This document shows positions 47,559-59,314 of a stretch of 64,000 nucleotides of DNA, piece after piece. Below the pieces are notes generated by a model, which made no database searches, was not told the DNA's origin, and saw only the letters and a list, made by a program, of their open reading frames with translations. The stretch is from Bradysia coprophila (lineage: Eukaryota > Arthropoda > Insecta > Diptera > Sciaridae): NCBI RefSeq assembly GCF_014529535.1, contig NW_023503372.1, forward strand, positions 314,075 to 378,074, read 5' to 3'. A program made the translations under genes and the position numbers. Within the stretch, counting starts at the first letter, position 1. Each line of letters opens with the position of its first letter.

Positions 47559-49326
47559 GATGCCGAATTTCGCTGTTCACAAAACACAAAAATTATATCT
47601 ATTATGTGTTCTCCACACTTGCGATACACTTTGCAACCACTTCCACTCGACTGAATTATTTTTATATTTCAAATCTTTTGACTGAGTCTCTTAACACAGC
47701 CACGACTTATCGCTCATCCACAGCAAAAATACACAACACACTCAACGACTAAGCGCCTGTTACGACTATTCTATCCACCTTCTCGCCCGAGCGTATTTTA
47801 CTTTGGTTCTAGTAGGTGTATATAGATGTATGCGCGTTGGTTATAAATGAAATGATGAAATTCGAGTGAAAGAAAAACTTTGGAGTCCGGATGAAAATGG
47901 AAAATATTCTCCGAATTCTGTTCACTCTCTTTTATGTTTTGAATACGAAGCCTAACCGAACAAAGCAAGTTTGTCAATCTACACTTTGAGAATCAATTAC
48001 GTACGCAATTTCATCAACAGAATTTGCATCATTCGTTGTAAATATTGCATGCATTTCATGAAAAACGTCATCAATATGTTGAAACAATAGTTTTTTGCAT
48101 GACAAGGGGCGAACATAAAATTGCTATTCTCTCTTTCCCAGTGTAGTTCAGATCGTTAAGTTGGAGAAAGGCGCCCTCTCGAAGGGGAAATTTGACCAAG
48201 GGTTGTGATAGAGAACTCATAGTTTCCTGTTGAACATTTTTTCAATGAACTTTTTCCTTCAGAAGAGTTACCTATCACATTTCTTAGAAAATTTTCCGGT
48301 AAAATCGCTAACTCTCGACTCATTTTCCGTGGCCATTTTAAACATCATTTGATCATTTGACGATCTGTTGAAATCTGGTGACTAGTGCTATCAACCACAG
48401 CCACCGGACTTATACCTATTGGTGGAACAGTATTCAACATCATTGGAAAGCAATTTCTCTATTCTTCACATGTACACCTGTCTTTAAATAAAACTTGTCT
48501 GTTTTAAGATTCATTCTGATGGTTTTGAGATATTTCTTATACAAACAGTTTGAGTGGCCCAGAATGAGATCCGAACATCCGCTATTCCAGAGTTTCGTTT
48601 CTAGAGCTAGAACTTAGGGAGGACATGGAGATTCAGCAGTTTTTCTCAATTTTCTTCTGCATTCAAACTATTTTCGATGTTTCCGGAGGTCGTTCCCAAC
48701 GTTGGACTATTCCTTATCGTTCTTGTTTGCTCCCATTTCTAGAACTCGTGGAACACAAGAGCTTCCACCATTTTTTTCCCTTCAGGACTAGCACCATCCC
48801 TTATAATATGATCTATAATAGCTTATCGTTAAATCCTTTTAGACGACAAACATAACACGGTGTAATCTATGCAGCTTAACGTTCAAGCCTCGTATAGCGT
48901 TGCAACTTTATTAATTTATCAAGAAATCTTGTGTTTGATGCGAGAACTTTTACTTCGTTAGTAAAATACATTTCACATACACAACTTGGCGCTTCTAGAA
49001 CTCGTGGCCGAAGAAGAAAAGAATAAGGCTCCGACAAAAATAAACGATATGATGTTTCAGCTGATGAAGTAAAAGATTCCGAATCGATGGAAAACAGGCG
49101 GTTGAAGTCGATTGATTAAATCCAAACGTGATGTACTGTTAATTATAACCGCATTTTATCATTGATAAGAATCATAGTTAGCTGAAATGGAGTCACCTCT
49201 GGAAGGTGTGGTCTCCAGATTAATAGATTTACATACACCCCCAAAAGTTTATGTTTCAGAAAACAGAGCAGTCAAGCGTTTCATTAAAATTACATTTTTC
49301 ATAATAGAAAACGTTCGAACCAAATC
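47559..49326. other. Divergent intergenic region
   Basis: The 1.77 kb between the SLC17 start and the coiled-coil gene start. It should contain both promoters, but I see no convincing TATA or initiator. Fragments of the dispersed repeat in both orientations lie at about 48945-49085 (ACTTTTACTTCGTTAG and GATGAAGTAAAAGATTC). Confidence 0.5.
48945..49085. repeat. Rearranged dispersed-repeat fragments, two orientations
   Basis: A plus-oriented box (GAACTTTTACTTCGTTAG) and, about 110 bp on, a minus-oriented box (GATGAAGTAAAAGATTCC) of the same repeat family, giving a head-to-head arrangement. Confidence 0.5.
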
Positions 49327-51462
49327 ATGTCACAATTATCGCTAAATCAAACAATTCAATCGCGTGTAACGGACTCAGAATCTGTACAGAAAAAGGGAAT
49401 CTTTAAAAATCCGGAGTATCATAGTAAAACACGTCCAAGTAGTGCACTACCATGGAAATCAGGTAACGATGATAATGCATCCATTGGTACGGCCGGCGGC
49501 GATTCCACAACAGTTCACAAATTAGGAGTTCTACCCACTTATTTGAAGAAGCAGACCCGGGCGACCGTGGAATCGGACCTATTTACAAAACATAAAAAAT
49601 TCAAAATTGCCAAGAGAGAGCTCATCGAGAAGCAGACGAATTTGATGAAAGATTTCGAGCAATTGCAAAAGCTCAAAGATAAATTTAAGCAATTCGGAGG
49701 CAGAGATTTCAAATTAGAAACGCTGCAGTTAGTCGATTTTAACGACTATGTCAGCAGTGAATGTGGTGACGGTATACGAAACGTACGAATTGGCAGTACT
49801 CCCGAAAGATTTGGCGATGGTGCTCAGAGCATGCATGGATTTCAGCAAGAAGTTCAACGAATTCGCGGAAGAATAAAGGATTGTCTATTCAATCTGATCA
49901 GATTGAACGCGGACGCTTTTAAGCACATTCAGATGTATGGAACGGAGCAACTTCAACAGAAAATTCAGGAAATCTTTTCGAAAGTTGAAGACTATGTGAA
50001 GACCGTGAACAGCGAACAAGATATCAGTATGGAGTTACTGTTGGAAAAGTTAAATATGTTACGAACTCCGACGCCACATGAAACCACCAACCGTTTACAA
50101 ATTCAAGATGAAGAAATCGTTGCTTTAAGGGAAGGCATTCAACGTCTGGAAGTGCAATCCAAAATGTTGCAGAGCGAGATCGATGTTAAGAACCAGGAGA
50201 TCGAGTATCTGAAAAACAAAGAAGCGGTCCATCAGAACCCGAACGCAGAAAACTGTGGTGACGTTGCTGAAGGCATGTCGCCGTGCAATGATCAACAGAC
50301 GCTGCATTCAGAAATTCAATCCCAAAAAGAGACAATCGACAACTACCGAAATAAACTGAACGATGAAACGAAGCTGCGAGTAATGATGGCAGAGAAAATG
50401 AAGCAATTGGAAGACAAGATCATCCTGCAGAAACATCAAATGGAAGAAAAGCAGTTAAAATTCGAAAACGATTTGAATGAAGAGCGGAAAAAGTACGAAG
50501 GACTTGAAAAGATGTTGGACGAAATGAGAGATGCAAATTCGAGGTTTCTTGAGGAAAACGGTAAGATAGAGTCGCAGTCACTGTCTCTGCCAGTTCGAAA
50601 TCGATGTTAACTAAAATCTCATTGTTTCTCTACTTCTTGAAGAAGTTTCATTGGTTAAGGGTCGCCAAGTGCGACATCAACGCACTGTCGCTTCGGTGCT
50701 AGACAGTGCGTTGGCGACATACTTTATGAATGTTGGCTTTAGGGAACGATGTATTAGGCATACTTCACAATTGATCCAGCTGTCTCTCTGTCCAACAAAA
50801 CTGCACACTCCCGACAGTGTTTGAATAACCGCATAGATCCTCACATTTTCCATTTCTCTTTAATTTAAGGTTCAAACTACGAACAGATATCAAATCAATT
50901 AGTCTCTGCCAATGGCGACATCAAAGAATTGCAATTTAAAATTGGTAAACGAGACAAACAGATCCAAAGCTTAAAACAAATGATCAATTCGGAGTCGAAT
51001 AAAGCGAAAGACTACGACCAATTGCTGCTGAAATACGACGAAGTGCGGCAGCAAGATCAGCTACGAACAAAAGAGATACTTCAGCTGAAAGAGAAATTGA
51101 TGGCACGAGCCGATACGATAAACAGTCAAATGTTAACCATCACCGATTTGAAGAAACAACTGATGGAGCGGAACTGTGCCGATGGGAACGAAGAATGCAC
51201 GGGTCCGTTACACGACGAACAAATGTCCAAATTTTTAGATCACGAACGAATCATTAAGAAATTGGAAAATAACAAAATTCGTAGCAATATGCTGCGGGAC
51301 CAGTTATTGGATCGAATTTCGATGTTGGAAAAAGAAAACGACGACATGAAGGGACAAATTCGAAAGTTTCACGAAGATTTCACAATCAATCGATTTATGT
51401 ACGACGAACAGCGTCGCAAGAAACGGTTGACTGAAATTTTAGTGAAACAATATCAGAAATGA
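49327..51462 (+). CDS. Long coiled-coil protein, identity unknown
   Basis: Two exons, 49327-50560 and 50870-51462, joined at a gtaaga donor and a ttaatttaag acceptor in phase 1, give 608 aa. I do not recognise the family. The first 80 residues are Ser/Thr-rich and probably disordered (including KTRPSSALPWKSG). Residues about 80-120 start a charged helix (FKIAKRELIEKQTNLMKDFE). A middle globular-looking part (about 120-240) follows. Then near-continuous heptad-like coils run from about 255 to the end, rich in Glu, Lys, Gln and Leu (for example EEIVALREGIQRLEVQSKML, KMKQLEDKIILQKHQ). There is no signal peptide or membrane segment. A cytoskeletal, centrosomal, ciliary or meiotic scaffold would fit, but that is inference. 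The ATG at 49327 is the first in a frame with no clear upstream acceptor. Convergent with the SNF2 gene. Confidence 0.85.
50661..50718 (+). repeat. Hairpin in the coiled-coil gene intron
   Basis: Two nested perfect stems: GTCGCCAA with TTGGCGAC, and CGCACTGTC with GACAGTGCG, around the loop GCTTCGGTGCTA. The right part (GCTTCGGTGCTAGACAGTGCGTT) resembles the right arm of the inverted repeat at 62351-62473, so it is probably a solo end of that element. Confidence 0.7.
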
Positions 51463-51713
51463 GATTTCATTCGTAAATATGTGCTAACTGTTGGTACCTA
51501 CAAAATCGTATAAAGAATGAGAAACTGACAAAATGTGTTGCTTTTTCCTTCTTAAAAGCTCACTGGACAAAGCTCATTGCTTATTTTTGGCCGCTTTCGA
51601 TTATTAGATGACTTGTGGTTACGTGTTGAATTTTTCTCCCCATTGCTAGGCATTCTCTTTTTGGCTTTTGACTCTTTTATATTGAAGTAAAATTTGTAAG
51701 TTCATCAGTTGAA

Positions 51714-51798
51714 ACTGCTCGAAAATTAAAACTACTCGAAAGCTACAACTGCTCGAAAGCTATAACTGCTTGAAAGGTACAACCACTCCAAAGTTACA
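51714..51798. repeat. 17-bp tandem array, five units
   Basis: Units are variants of ACTGCTCGAAAGCTACA with an exact 17-bp period. The divergence between units indicates an older array than the 25-bp one at 29526. Confidence 0.85.
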
Positions 51799-51958
51799 AC
51801 GGGCGAAAAATGGAAATATCTCTCACATACAGATCAAAACAAATTGCTATAATTAGCGCCAAATGACTGTGTACAAATACCTACTGCTTAGTGAAAGGAG
51901 TAATTAGCATTTAGGATTAGGAATGCTAACAACTCAAGACAATCCGATCTTAAATCGA

Positions 51959-52016
51959 TCATCTGTTATCGACAGCGACGACGCTAATGAGCGATGATTT
52001 CGGGTTCAATCTTAAT
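51959..52016 (-). repeat. Dispersed AACAGATGAC-ended repeat, truncated copy
   Basis: Minus orientation: TCATCTGTTATCGACAGCG, then GACGCTAATGAGCGATGA. Only the terminal part of the repeat is present. Confidence 0.65.
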
Positions 52017-52062
52017 GCCGGAATTACTGCCGAAGTTGTCAAGCATATAGACCGTGCGACGT

Positions 52063-52215
52063 GTCATCTGTTATCGATAACGACGCCAAAAACAATGACA
52101 AGTTCAATAATAAGTCCTCTATTTATTATATAATAAAATGCATGTTAAAAAATTGAAGTACAAGATTTGAAATCAACCGATTAAAAATACTTTGTTCGAT
52201 TGAAGTAATAGACCA
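52063..52215 (-). repeat. Dispersed AACAGATGAC-ended repeat, copy
   Basis: Minus orientation, full order preserved: GTCATCTGTTATCGATAACG, then AACAATGACAAGTTC, GAAGTACAAGATTTGAAATC and finally GAAGTAATAGACC. Confidence 0.75.
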
Positions 52216-53401
52216 GACGCGCCGAGTTTTGTTTTGGACGTATGTGGCGAACAATTTCAGGGATTGACTTAGAAATTTTAAAAATATGGAGGCATCCTCT
52301 ATTTCAGAAGTTTTTCGACTTTGATGAATGATAACAGACACGCTGAGACTTCTGTTTGAGTCATTGGGTGCAAAACAGGGTATTAAAGACCCAAATCCTT
52401 AATTTGTTCAACAATGGGAAATTTCTACTATCTCGCTCCGGCTATCTGCATGATTATGAATTGCGAGCGTAGCGAGAAAAACTATTTTAGATGCTTTTTG
52501 TAATTCCTTAATAAAAGTACACTACTGTACCACTGAATCCCGAGGTCGAAACAGCGTCTCTGCTTCACTGTTTTTCACTTCACGTGATCAAGCTGGGTAA
52601 GGGAAGAGCTGTTTGCTCCGTTTGTTTGCTTTTTGACTCGCTTTAGTATTAATAGCCTCGCGCTGTGGGTGAGTTCCAGTGTTGCATTTGGTCCTTTGCC
52701 AAATCGCAACGTAAAAAATACCGTATGCTCAGTAACAAGAGTATCAAATGATTTGGCGTTACTGTGTGAATCTACAGTAACAAAACTTCAAACCCAAATA
52801 TCTCATGATCTATCAGACTTTTCTAAGGGTATGTTGGATTCTCCTGAATTCAGTCCACCAGCTCCATGAAAGTTGCTCTAAGAAAAATCCTACAGTTTAG
52901 AATTTTGTTTGTTACGGGACAAGGGTACAGTTACGGTTTGTGAATGTTGAAAGAACATTAGAAAGCAAAGAATGTTATCAATAATGCGAGTATGATTGAC
53001 TCTTTACATTCTTTGATAGTGCGCCGCAGGCGAAACTTTTTGTTATATTTACAACTTTCTCGTATGTGGCATTGGCCACGGTCGCCATACTATATTCGGC
53101 GCGCCTGTAATACCCGATATTAATACTGGTCATATGCTTGCCATCTGTAACAGGGTAAAGGACGGAAGTCTTTATGTCATTACAGTCCATCCAAACCGCA
53201 TCATTGGTTGGGGGTTGGATATTGAGGATTTTTCGAATTCTGAAGCGAATGTAATGAATGATTTCTATTTTGAAATTGAATTGAAATAATTGGGAATGGA
53301 GGGTCTGCAAGTAGGTTTAAGTTTAAGAGAAACCGAACAATGGGCTATGAGTCGTGTTTTTTTTTGGTCGTGAAGTTGTCACGGACGTTGATGTTGCAAA
53401 G

Positions 53402-53545
53402 GGTGTCGGGGAATCTCGCACACGCGATCATAGTATGCGTCCTTTTGCGACATGTAACGAAATGTCATGACTGTGCCAGATTCACCACTTAGAGGTGAAT
53501 CTCGCACACCATGAATTTGTGTGGTGTGCGAGATTACCCTACCCC
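53402..53545. mobile_element. Short inverted-repeat element with 9-bp flanking repeat
   Basis: The ends GGGGAATCTCGCACAC and the inverse of GGGTAATCTCGCACAC match, with a second internal hairpin AATCTCGCACACCA (14-bp perfect stem). GTTGCAAAG is directly repeated at 53393-53401 and 53546-53554. A 9-bp duplication would suggest a Mutator-like origin; without a longer alignment this is tentative. Confidence 0.6.
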
Positions 53546-53764
53546 GTTGCAAAGCGGTGATTTCAGGTTATTAGTCCAAAATAGACAAAATAAATACGAC
53601 GACAAAAGTAATGATAAGCTCTGGGTAAAATGCATGTTAAAAAAATAAATGGATTGGTACAATGAATGTACTGTAAAACCGAAAGACATAAATTGGTTCG
53701 GTATGGTGTAATCGGGTGTAATCGTACGATTCAAATGCAGTGAACACATCTTGTTGTAATCAGA

Positions 53765-53875
53765 GTCATCTGTTATCGACAGCAACGACGCAAATGAGCG
53801 ATGATTTGGGGTTAATAGTGGACTTTTATGAAGTAAAATCATGGTTGAACTAATGAAGTAAAAGATTTTCTATCA
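53765..53875 (-). repeat. Dispersed AACAGATGAC-ended repeat, copy
   Basis: Minus orientation: GTCATCTGTTATCGACAGC, AACGACGCAAATGAGCGATG, then GAAGTAAAATCATG and AATGAAGTAAAAGATTTTC. Confidence 0.75.
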
Positions 53876-54512
53876 ATTCCCTGAAAATACTAATATCAAA
53901 AGAAGTACTAGATTCGATATGGATGACTTTACTGAACAAGTGCTCTTCATGAATTATTATGATAAAAATATGGGGACAGATAATGGAGTTGTATGAGAAA
54001 TTGGAGTAAAAGCACAAAAATGCGGAAAGTACGAAGCTTAACTTTGACTGGCAACCTTTTCTCCTGAGGTGGCATTCACCGGACCGGAGAAAATTTCAAC
54101 GGTGGAGTTGCAAAAAATGTTTTCTTCCCGGTTATTCCCAGTGACCGCAAAAAAATCCAAAAATTTCCCGGTATCCTGGATAGTGGAGATACACTAACGT
54201 TGAATCGGGTCAGGTCATCTCATTTGAAAGAAAATGTGATTTCAGTTCAGATGATTTCAGGCTTCAAGCTATAATTCCATTGATGAAATAAGTCTATTCA
54301 TGGAACCTCAGCGGCAAGACTCTAAAAACTTTTAACTTATATTACGCCAGTCATCCTAGGATGTCCAGATAGAGTAATGCCACTCAAAAACATTGTGATT
54401 TCGTATTTTCTTTAATTTACTAAAAAAAAAATATTTCGGAACAATAAATTACGTAGGTACATCAAACCCGACCAGCCTCAATTCATTCTTCTTCTCCTTC
54501 TTCTTTTTCTTC

Positions 54513-57500
54513 TCAATAATTAGCACCAGCATTTGTCGGTTTCGTTGGACTTAAAATAATGTCTGCCTTCTCCTCATCCATTCCCAGCGCCATTGTCAGC
54601 AAACGAACCATACATTTGTGCTCTTTGACGCTGTTCTCATTCTCGTTGGTAACTTCCTTCTCCAGATTCAATTTTTCCTTTGCAACGTGCAGCATACCTT
54701 CTTCGATTGTACCTATAAACAGCGAAACCGATGGATTAGACTTTGCAGTTCCATCGCCGATCAATTTCCAAGCCTCTTACCTTCGGACACTAAACGATAA
54801 ATTGTCACCGGCCTGGTTTGTCCCATTCTATGACAACGATCCTCAGCCTGTTTATCGTTGTACGGATTGAAATCAATGTCATGGATAATCACCTGGAATC
54901 GACGAGAATGCGTGTGTTAGTAAAGTGAAAATCGGAACTGGTAAAACGCTCCTACCGTGTCCGCAGCAGTCAAATTGATACCCAGTCCACCGGCTCTGGT
55001 CGACAATAGAAACACAAACATATCCGAATCGCCCATATATTGATCGATAAGATCTTGGCGCTCAGTGACGGCAGTCTGTCCATCAATGCGCAAGTAGCCA
55101 TGATCCCGTATATCCAGATAACGTTCCAGAATGTCCAACATCATGGTGAATTGGCTGAAGATCAAGACCCGATGACCTTCGGCTTTCAATTTGGCCAACA
55201 GACGGTCGAGCTCTCGAAATTTGCCAGAATCTAAAATCAATCCGGCGGGAATGTCCATTCGGGGTATGTTCTGGAGAAAAAAAATCCGAAAATTTTTTGA
55301 ATTTCTGTTGAACTGGAAGAGCGGCAGTACGTACATATTTCTCGATCATTTGATACAACTGAAAGTCGGAACAGATGGCCAACTCTTCGAAAATGTGCTG
55401 AGGATTCGTGGTCTTTTTCCATGATGGATGAGTAGACAGCCGCTTCGCCAGTTCGAACACCTTCTCATCCGTGTAGTAATATCGCATCAGCAACGGATGA
55501 TTGGACAATTTGCGCATGTCCATCATAATTGACATTCCCGAATGTTCGTTGGTCGCCCGAACTATGCCATTTTCGCTGGAGTGGACACTCACCATGTCTT
55601 TGTACTTTTCCTTTTGTGACGCGGATAGCGGTACCTTGATCTGAAAGAATTTGAATCTGTGGATTATTGCGCCCGGAATCGGTCTGGTTCTGTCTTACCG
55701 TGTGGTCCGTTTTCGGTGGCAGCGATCCCAGAACATCGGCTTTCAATCGCCTTAATACAAACGGTTTCATAATACGTTTCGCCTGAGAGATTTGATCCTG
55801 TTCGAATGTTGACACTTCATCCTCGCCTTTGATTTGTTTCTGCACGGAGATAGAAAAAGTCAGTTAACTTGTACCAAGCGTACCATCCATGGCACAACAC
55901 TTACATTTTGCCGGAATAAAGTCTTAATGTCATCGGACTTGGAAGCGAATAGCGACGGCATGACAAAGCACAACAGCGATATCAATTCCAACAAATTATT
56001 TTGCAACGGAGTTCCCGTCAAGAGCAACCGTCGTTCGGATTTGATGGTATAGAGATTAGCGTACCGTTGTGTCGTCATATTCTTCAGCATATGCGCCTCG
56101 TCAAAGATGACATAGTGCATTTGAGTGACGCGAAACATTTTCCGCTCTTCCGGTGTCGAACTGACCGTGTGATATGTTGTGAGCACCACATCAACGCCTT
56201 CGAGTTTGGATTTGACGTATTTTATCCGCAGCGAACGGCGTTCGTCGGCGCTGCCGTAGTACTTATCCACCACTAAACTCGGACACCATTTTGCGAATTC
56301 CTGGTCCCAATTGTCTAGTGTTGACGAGGGAACCACAACCAAATGCGGATATTTTGCCTTGCCGGTCTCTTTCAAATAGGCGAGGAACGCAATCACCTGA
56401 ATCGTTTTCCCCAGTCCCATTTCGTCGGCCAATATTCCATTTGTTTGTTCTTGATTCATCACGACCAGCCAGTTCAGGCCGACCAATTGATAGTCGGCTA
56501 ACTTAAACTTCGGATTTAAAATTGACGGCTGACTGAACAGACCACCACCAGCTGCTACACTGCTCTCCAGCCGCCTACAAATACTTTCACATTTCTTCAT
56601 CACCTTGACCATACTGTTACGCGAACCGAGATAGTCCTGGCAATGATTTAACACTTCGGCTGACAGTCCCTTGACCCCCTGAAAACTTTGCATCATGTGC
56701 TGCCAGTCGCGGAACGGTCTCAACTCTAAAATTGCATCGATTTTCTTAGAGGTACAAGATTTGACTGCTTGCAGGTCGGTCAGCGATCCTTTGTTGATGA
56801 AATTGAACACCTCACGTCGATCCTTCGTCATATGGAAAGTTTGATGCTCTTCGTCACTATCATCATCGTCACTATTGAAAACTCGATCTTTCGGACGGGC
56901 TGACTCATCATCATCGCTGTCAGCATTGCTATCGGAGTCGGTACGTCGTTTCTTAACCAATTTCTTTGATGCATTTTGTTGGCCGGATCTGTACTGACTT
57001 GAATTACCTAATGTTTGCGGAGTACATGCAGCACTGGTCGCACTCGAAACGGAAGCACCGACTCCTTGGCTCAATTGTTTTGCTTGGTGATGGACTGCAG
57101 AAGTTTCTTCGTTTTTGGCTGGCGACAACTTGCTGGTCGCCGTCAACTCTGCCTGTGAAACCGACGGCGCGTCCGGAACAGGTGAACCGAAATCAGTGCG
57201 ACGTTTTTTACCCGTTTTTTCGGAGACAATACTGATTGCAATCTCGACATCCCAGTTATGACGTGCAAGGACATCCTGGCATAGCTGAACGGACGAGAAA
57301 AACATAATTACTTACAGGTGAAACATGCAGAACATGTATCGAATTTACCATAGTATCGCATTGTGGTAGCGCCTGTTTCACTGCAATCAAACGTGCCTCT
57401 TTCTCCTTGACAGTCAGATCGGTCTTATTTGTTGATGGCTCTTCATCACCACTGCTATCCACTGCCGTATGAATCCTCTTACGATTTGGCGCTAACTTAA

Positions 57501-57760
57501 ACACGGTTTCTGGAAATTAGGAAATGGTTTCGCTTCAGCAAACGAACTAACAATACAAAAAAAAGTGTCCGAATCGTCTAGGCTACTTGGATAATGTTTC
57601 GCGTTGGCGTGATAATATCTTTTTAAACCGCAAGGTAATCGATTTACGTTTTGCTTCACATACCTTTCGACTTATTTTCACCATTCTCGTTGTTCGATAT
57701 TGTGGGCACATTTTTCTTAAAACGATACTGTCTCAGCGAATTGATAGCTGATTGCGACAT
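54513..57760 (-). CDS. Etl1: SMARCAD1/Etl1-type SNF2 chromatin remodeller
   Basis: ATP-dependent nucleosome remodeller of the Fun30/SMARCAD1 branch of SNF2 helicases, which act in heterochromatin maintenance and DNA-end resection. Exons: 57760-57664, 57509-57349, 57284-55905, 55839-55699, 55640-55335, 55270-54956, 54892-54781 and 54712-54513. All are GT-AG and in frame (903 aa). The N terminus has a CUE-like ubiquitin-binding segment spanning exons 2-3 (about residues 63-106, [20 protein letters not shown]), then a Ser/Asp-rich acidic linker. ATPase lobe 1 begins [15 protein letters not shown], with Walker A DEMGLGKT near residue 371 and box [10 protein letters not shown] near 481. Lobe 2 contains [37 protein letters not shown] and motif [19 protein letters not shown]. 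The C terminus, KPTNAGANY, is short. The symbol follows the fly orthologue; orthology is inferred from domain order and from the [17 protein letters not shown] linker. Confidence 0.95.
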
Positions 57761-58360
57761 GTTACACTATTAAATAACGCAAAAGTTTCAATTTAATTTA
57801 ATGTTTGACAATATCCTTCATCGGTTGAGTATACAGAGCGAGAAATCCTTCTTGTAACAAATTTTTCTTTTTATTGCGTCCACAAACAAAATACCAAGAC
57901 AAAATCGTGTCAAACGCCAACAATAAAAAAAATCTCACGAAACACTTTTTGGCCAAAAACTTTAGCTGACTTTCTGGTGAATTTCTCAATGAATTTTTAA
58001 TGGTTTGAAATCGAAATTCTTACACTAAATATTATAAACTATCGACGATCAATTAATTCAAGTACCCGAAAATAGGAACTCCACTAAAAATTCATTTCGT
58101 TTTATTGCAGAACCAAATGAACCAAAGCGGTAATTTTAAGAGGGTAATAAAATTTAGACACAAGTGTTGCTGATCGCCTCTACTTTCTGCTGAATTCAAT
58201 GTCTCAGGTGATTATGTAGTAGAATAGACGTCACGGTATAAACAAAAAAAATGTTTCCCATATGGTAGCGTACGATCCGCCGCCATAAATTTGTGCGGTT
58301 CAGAGAGGGAGACCATCGGAATTTGTATACAAGCAAGAGCATCTGCATTGGTTGCTCTGT

Positions 58361-58632
58361 CCAAGGTAAATATAGTGAGGAGGTAATGCCATTCAGACGC
58401 GCGGCCTAGCACATAAGTTCGATGCCAATGACATCTTTTTTTAAAATGGTTGACTACGATTTACTTGTATTTCACAAAAATATTTTCGCTATCTCACAAC
58501 AGATGGCCCGACTTTCTATTCCATTTTTTGCTTTCAACGAAGGGATGAGATGGCGTTTGTATCGAACTTTCGTGCCACCGCACACCTGATTCGGTTATAT
58601 GTGGCATTACCTCCTCACTATATTTACCTTGG
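58361..58632. repeat. Perfect 31-bp inverted pair
   Basis: CCAAGGTAAATATAGTGAGG and the next 11 bases (58361-58391) recur exactly inverted at 58602-58632. The intervening 210 bp do not pair. Confidence 0.8.
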
Positions 58633-58768
58633 CTCTGTCTTCCTTCAAATAGTGGAAATTGAGCGTAGATTTGAGCGATTATTTCTGAGAACTGTCACTG
58701 AGCTTTGCTGTCGGAAGCTCGGTCTCCTGTGACTAGTAATTTGGAAATCTAGTAAATTGTAGAATATT

Positions 58769-58952
58769 ATAGGTTTCTTCCATTGTACGGTAAAAACGAA
58801 TTTTGACAGGCCGAAAACAACCGACCGTCATCCACAGAGGCAAACATAACCGCAACTTAAACAAATTTATTCATTAAAACTTCAAAGTGAGGTTGTATTG
58901 GCTTCTATGTGGATGACGATTGACATTTTGAACGGCCTTGGAAGAAACCTAT
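58769..58952. mobile_element. MITE, ATAGGTTTSTTCC family, copy 2
   Basis: The ends ATAGGTTTCTTCCA and the inverse TGGAAGAAACCTAT enclose GTCATCCACAGAGG and its inverted partner. The same architecture as 41195-41398. Confidence 0.75.
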
Positions 58953-59170
58953 AGAAAATGTTTCCTTAAACATGGGACTGGAATTCGGCACCCATAAAAT
59001 GTGTGAACAAAATGTGTATGGATAAACATGCAAATAACCAAACGAGCCATTGAAATTTGTCAGCTCACTTCTCTATACGGTGTTTAAGTAGAGCGAGATG
59101 GAAAATCAACTCGGGGTCTGCTGTCATTGATAATGCAAAAGAATCTGACAGCAGACTCCGAGATGGAACA

Positions 59171-59314
59171 ATAGGTTGTCGTTTCCAAAGTGTCGTTTCA
59201 AATGCAATTTTCAAAATAACAAAGAAAAATAAGTTGTGGTTATGGTTCTATGGATGACATCGGTTCGTGTTCGGTTCATTTTGTTCGGCTTAACCGTTGC
59301 TTGGAAGAAACCTA
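59171..59314. mobile_element. MITE, ATAGGTTTSTTCC family, diverged copy 3
   Basis: Right end CTTGGAAGAAACCTAT and inner TATGGATGACATCGG match copy 2. The left end AATAGGTTGTCGTTTCC is diverged. Confidence 0.5.

Larger units (their letters stand above)
51463..54512. other. Convergent intergenic region, repeat-rich
   Basis: No established gene. It holds a 17-bp tandem array (51714-51798), three minus-oriented dispersed-repeat copies (51959, 52063, 53765) and a short element with a 9-bp direct repeat (53402-53545). An ATG-less minus-strand frame at 53310-52978 (110 codons) is discussed under findings. Confidence 0.7.
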
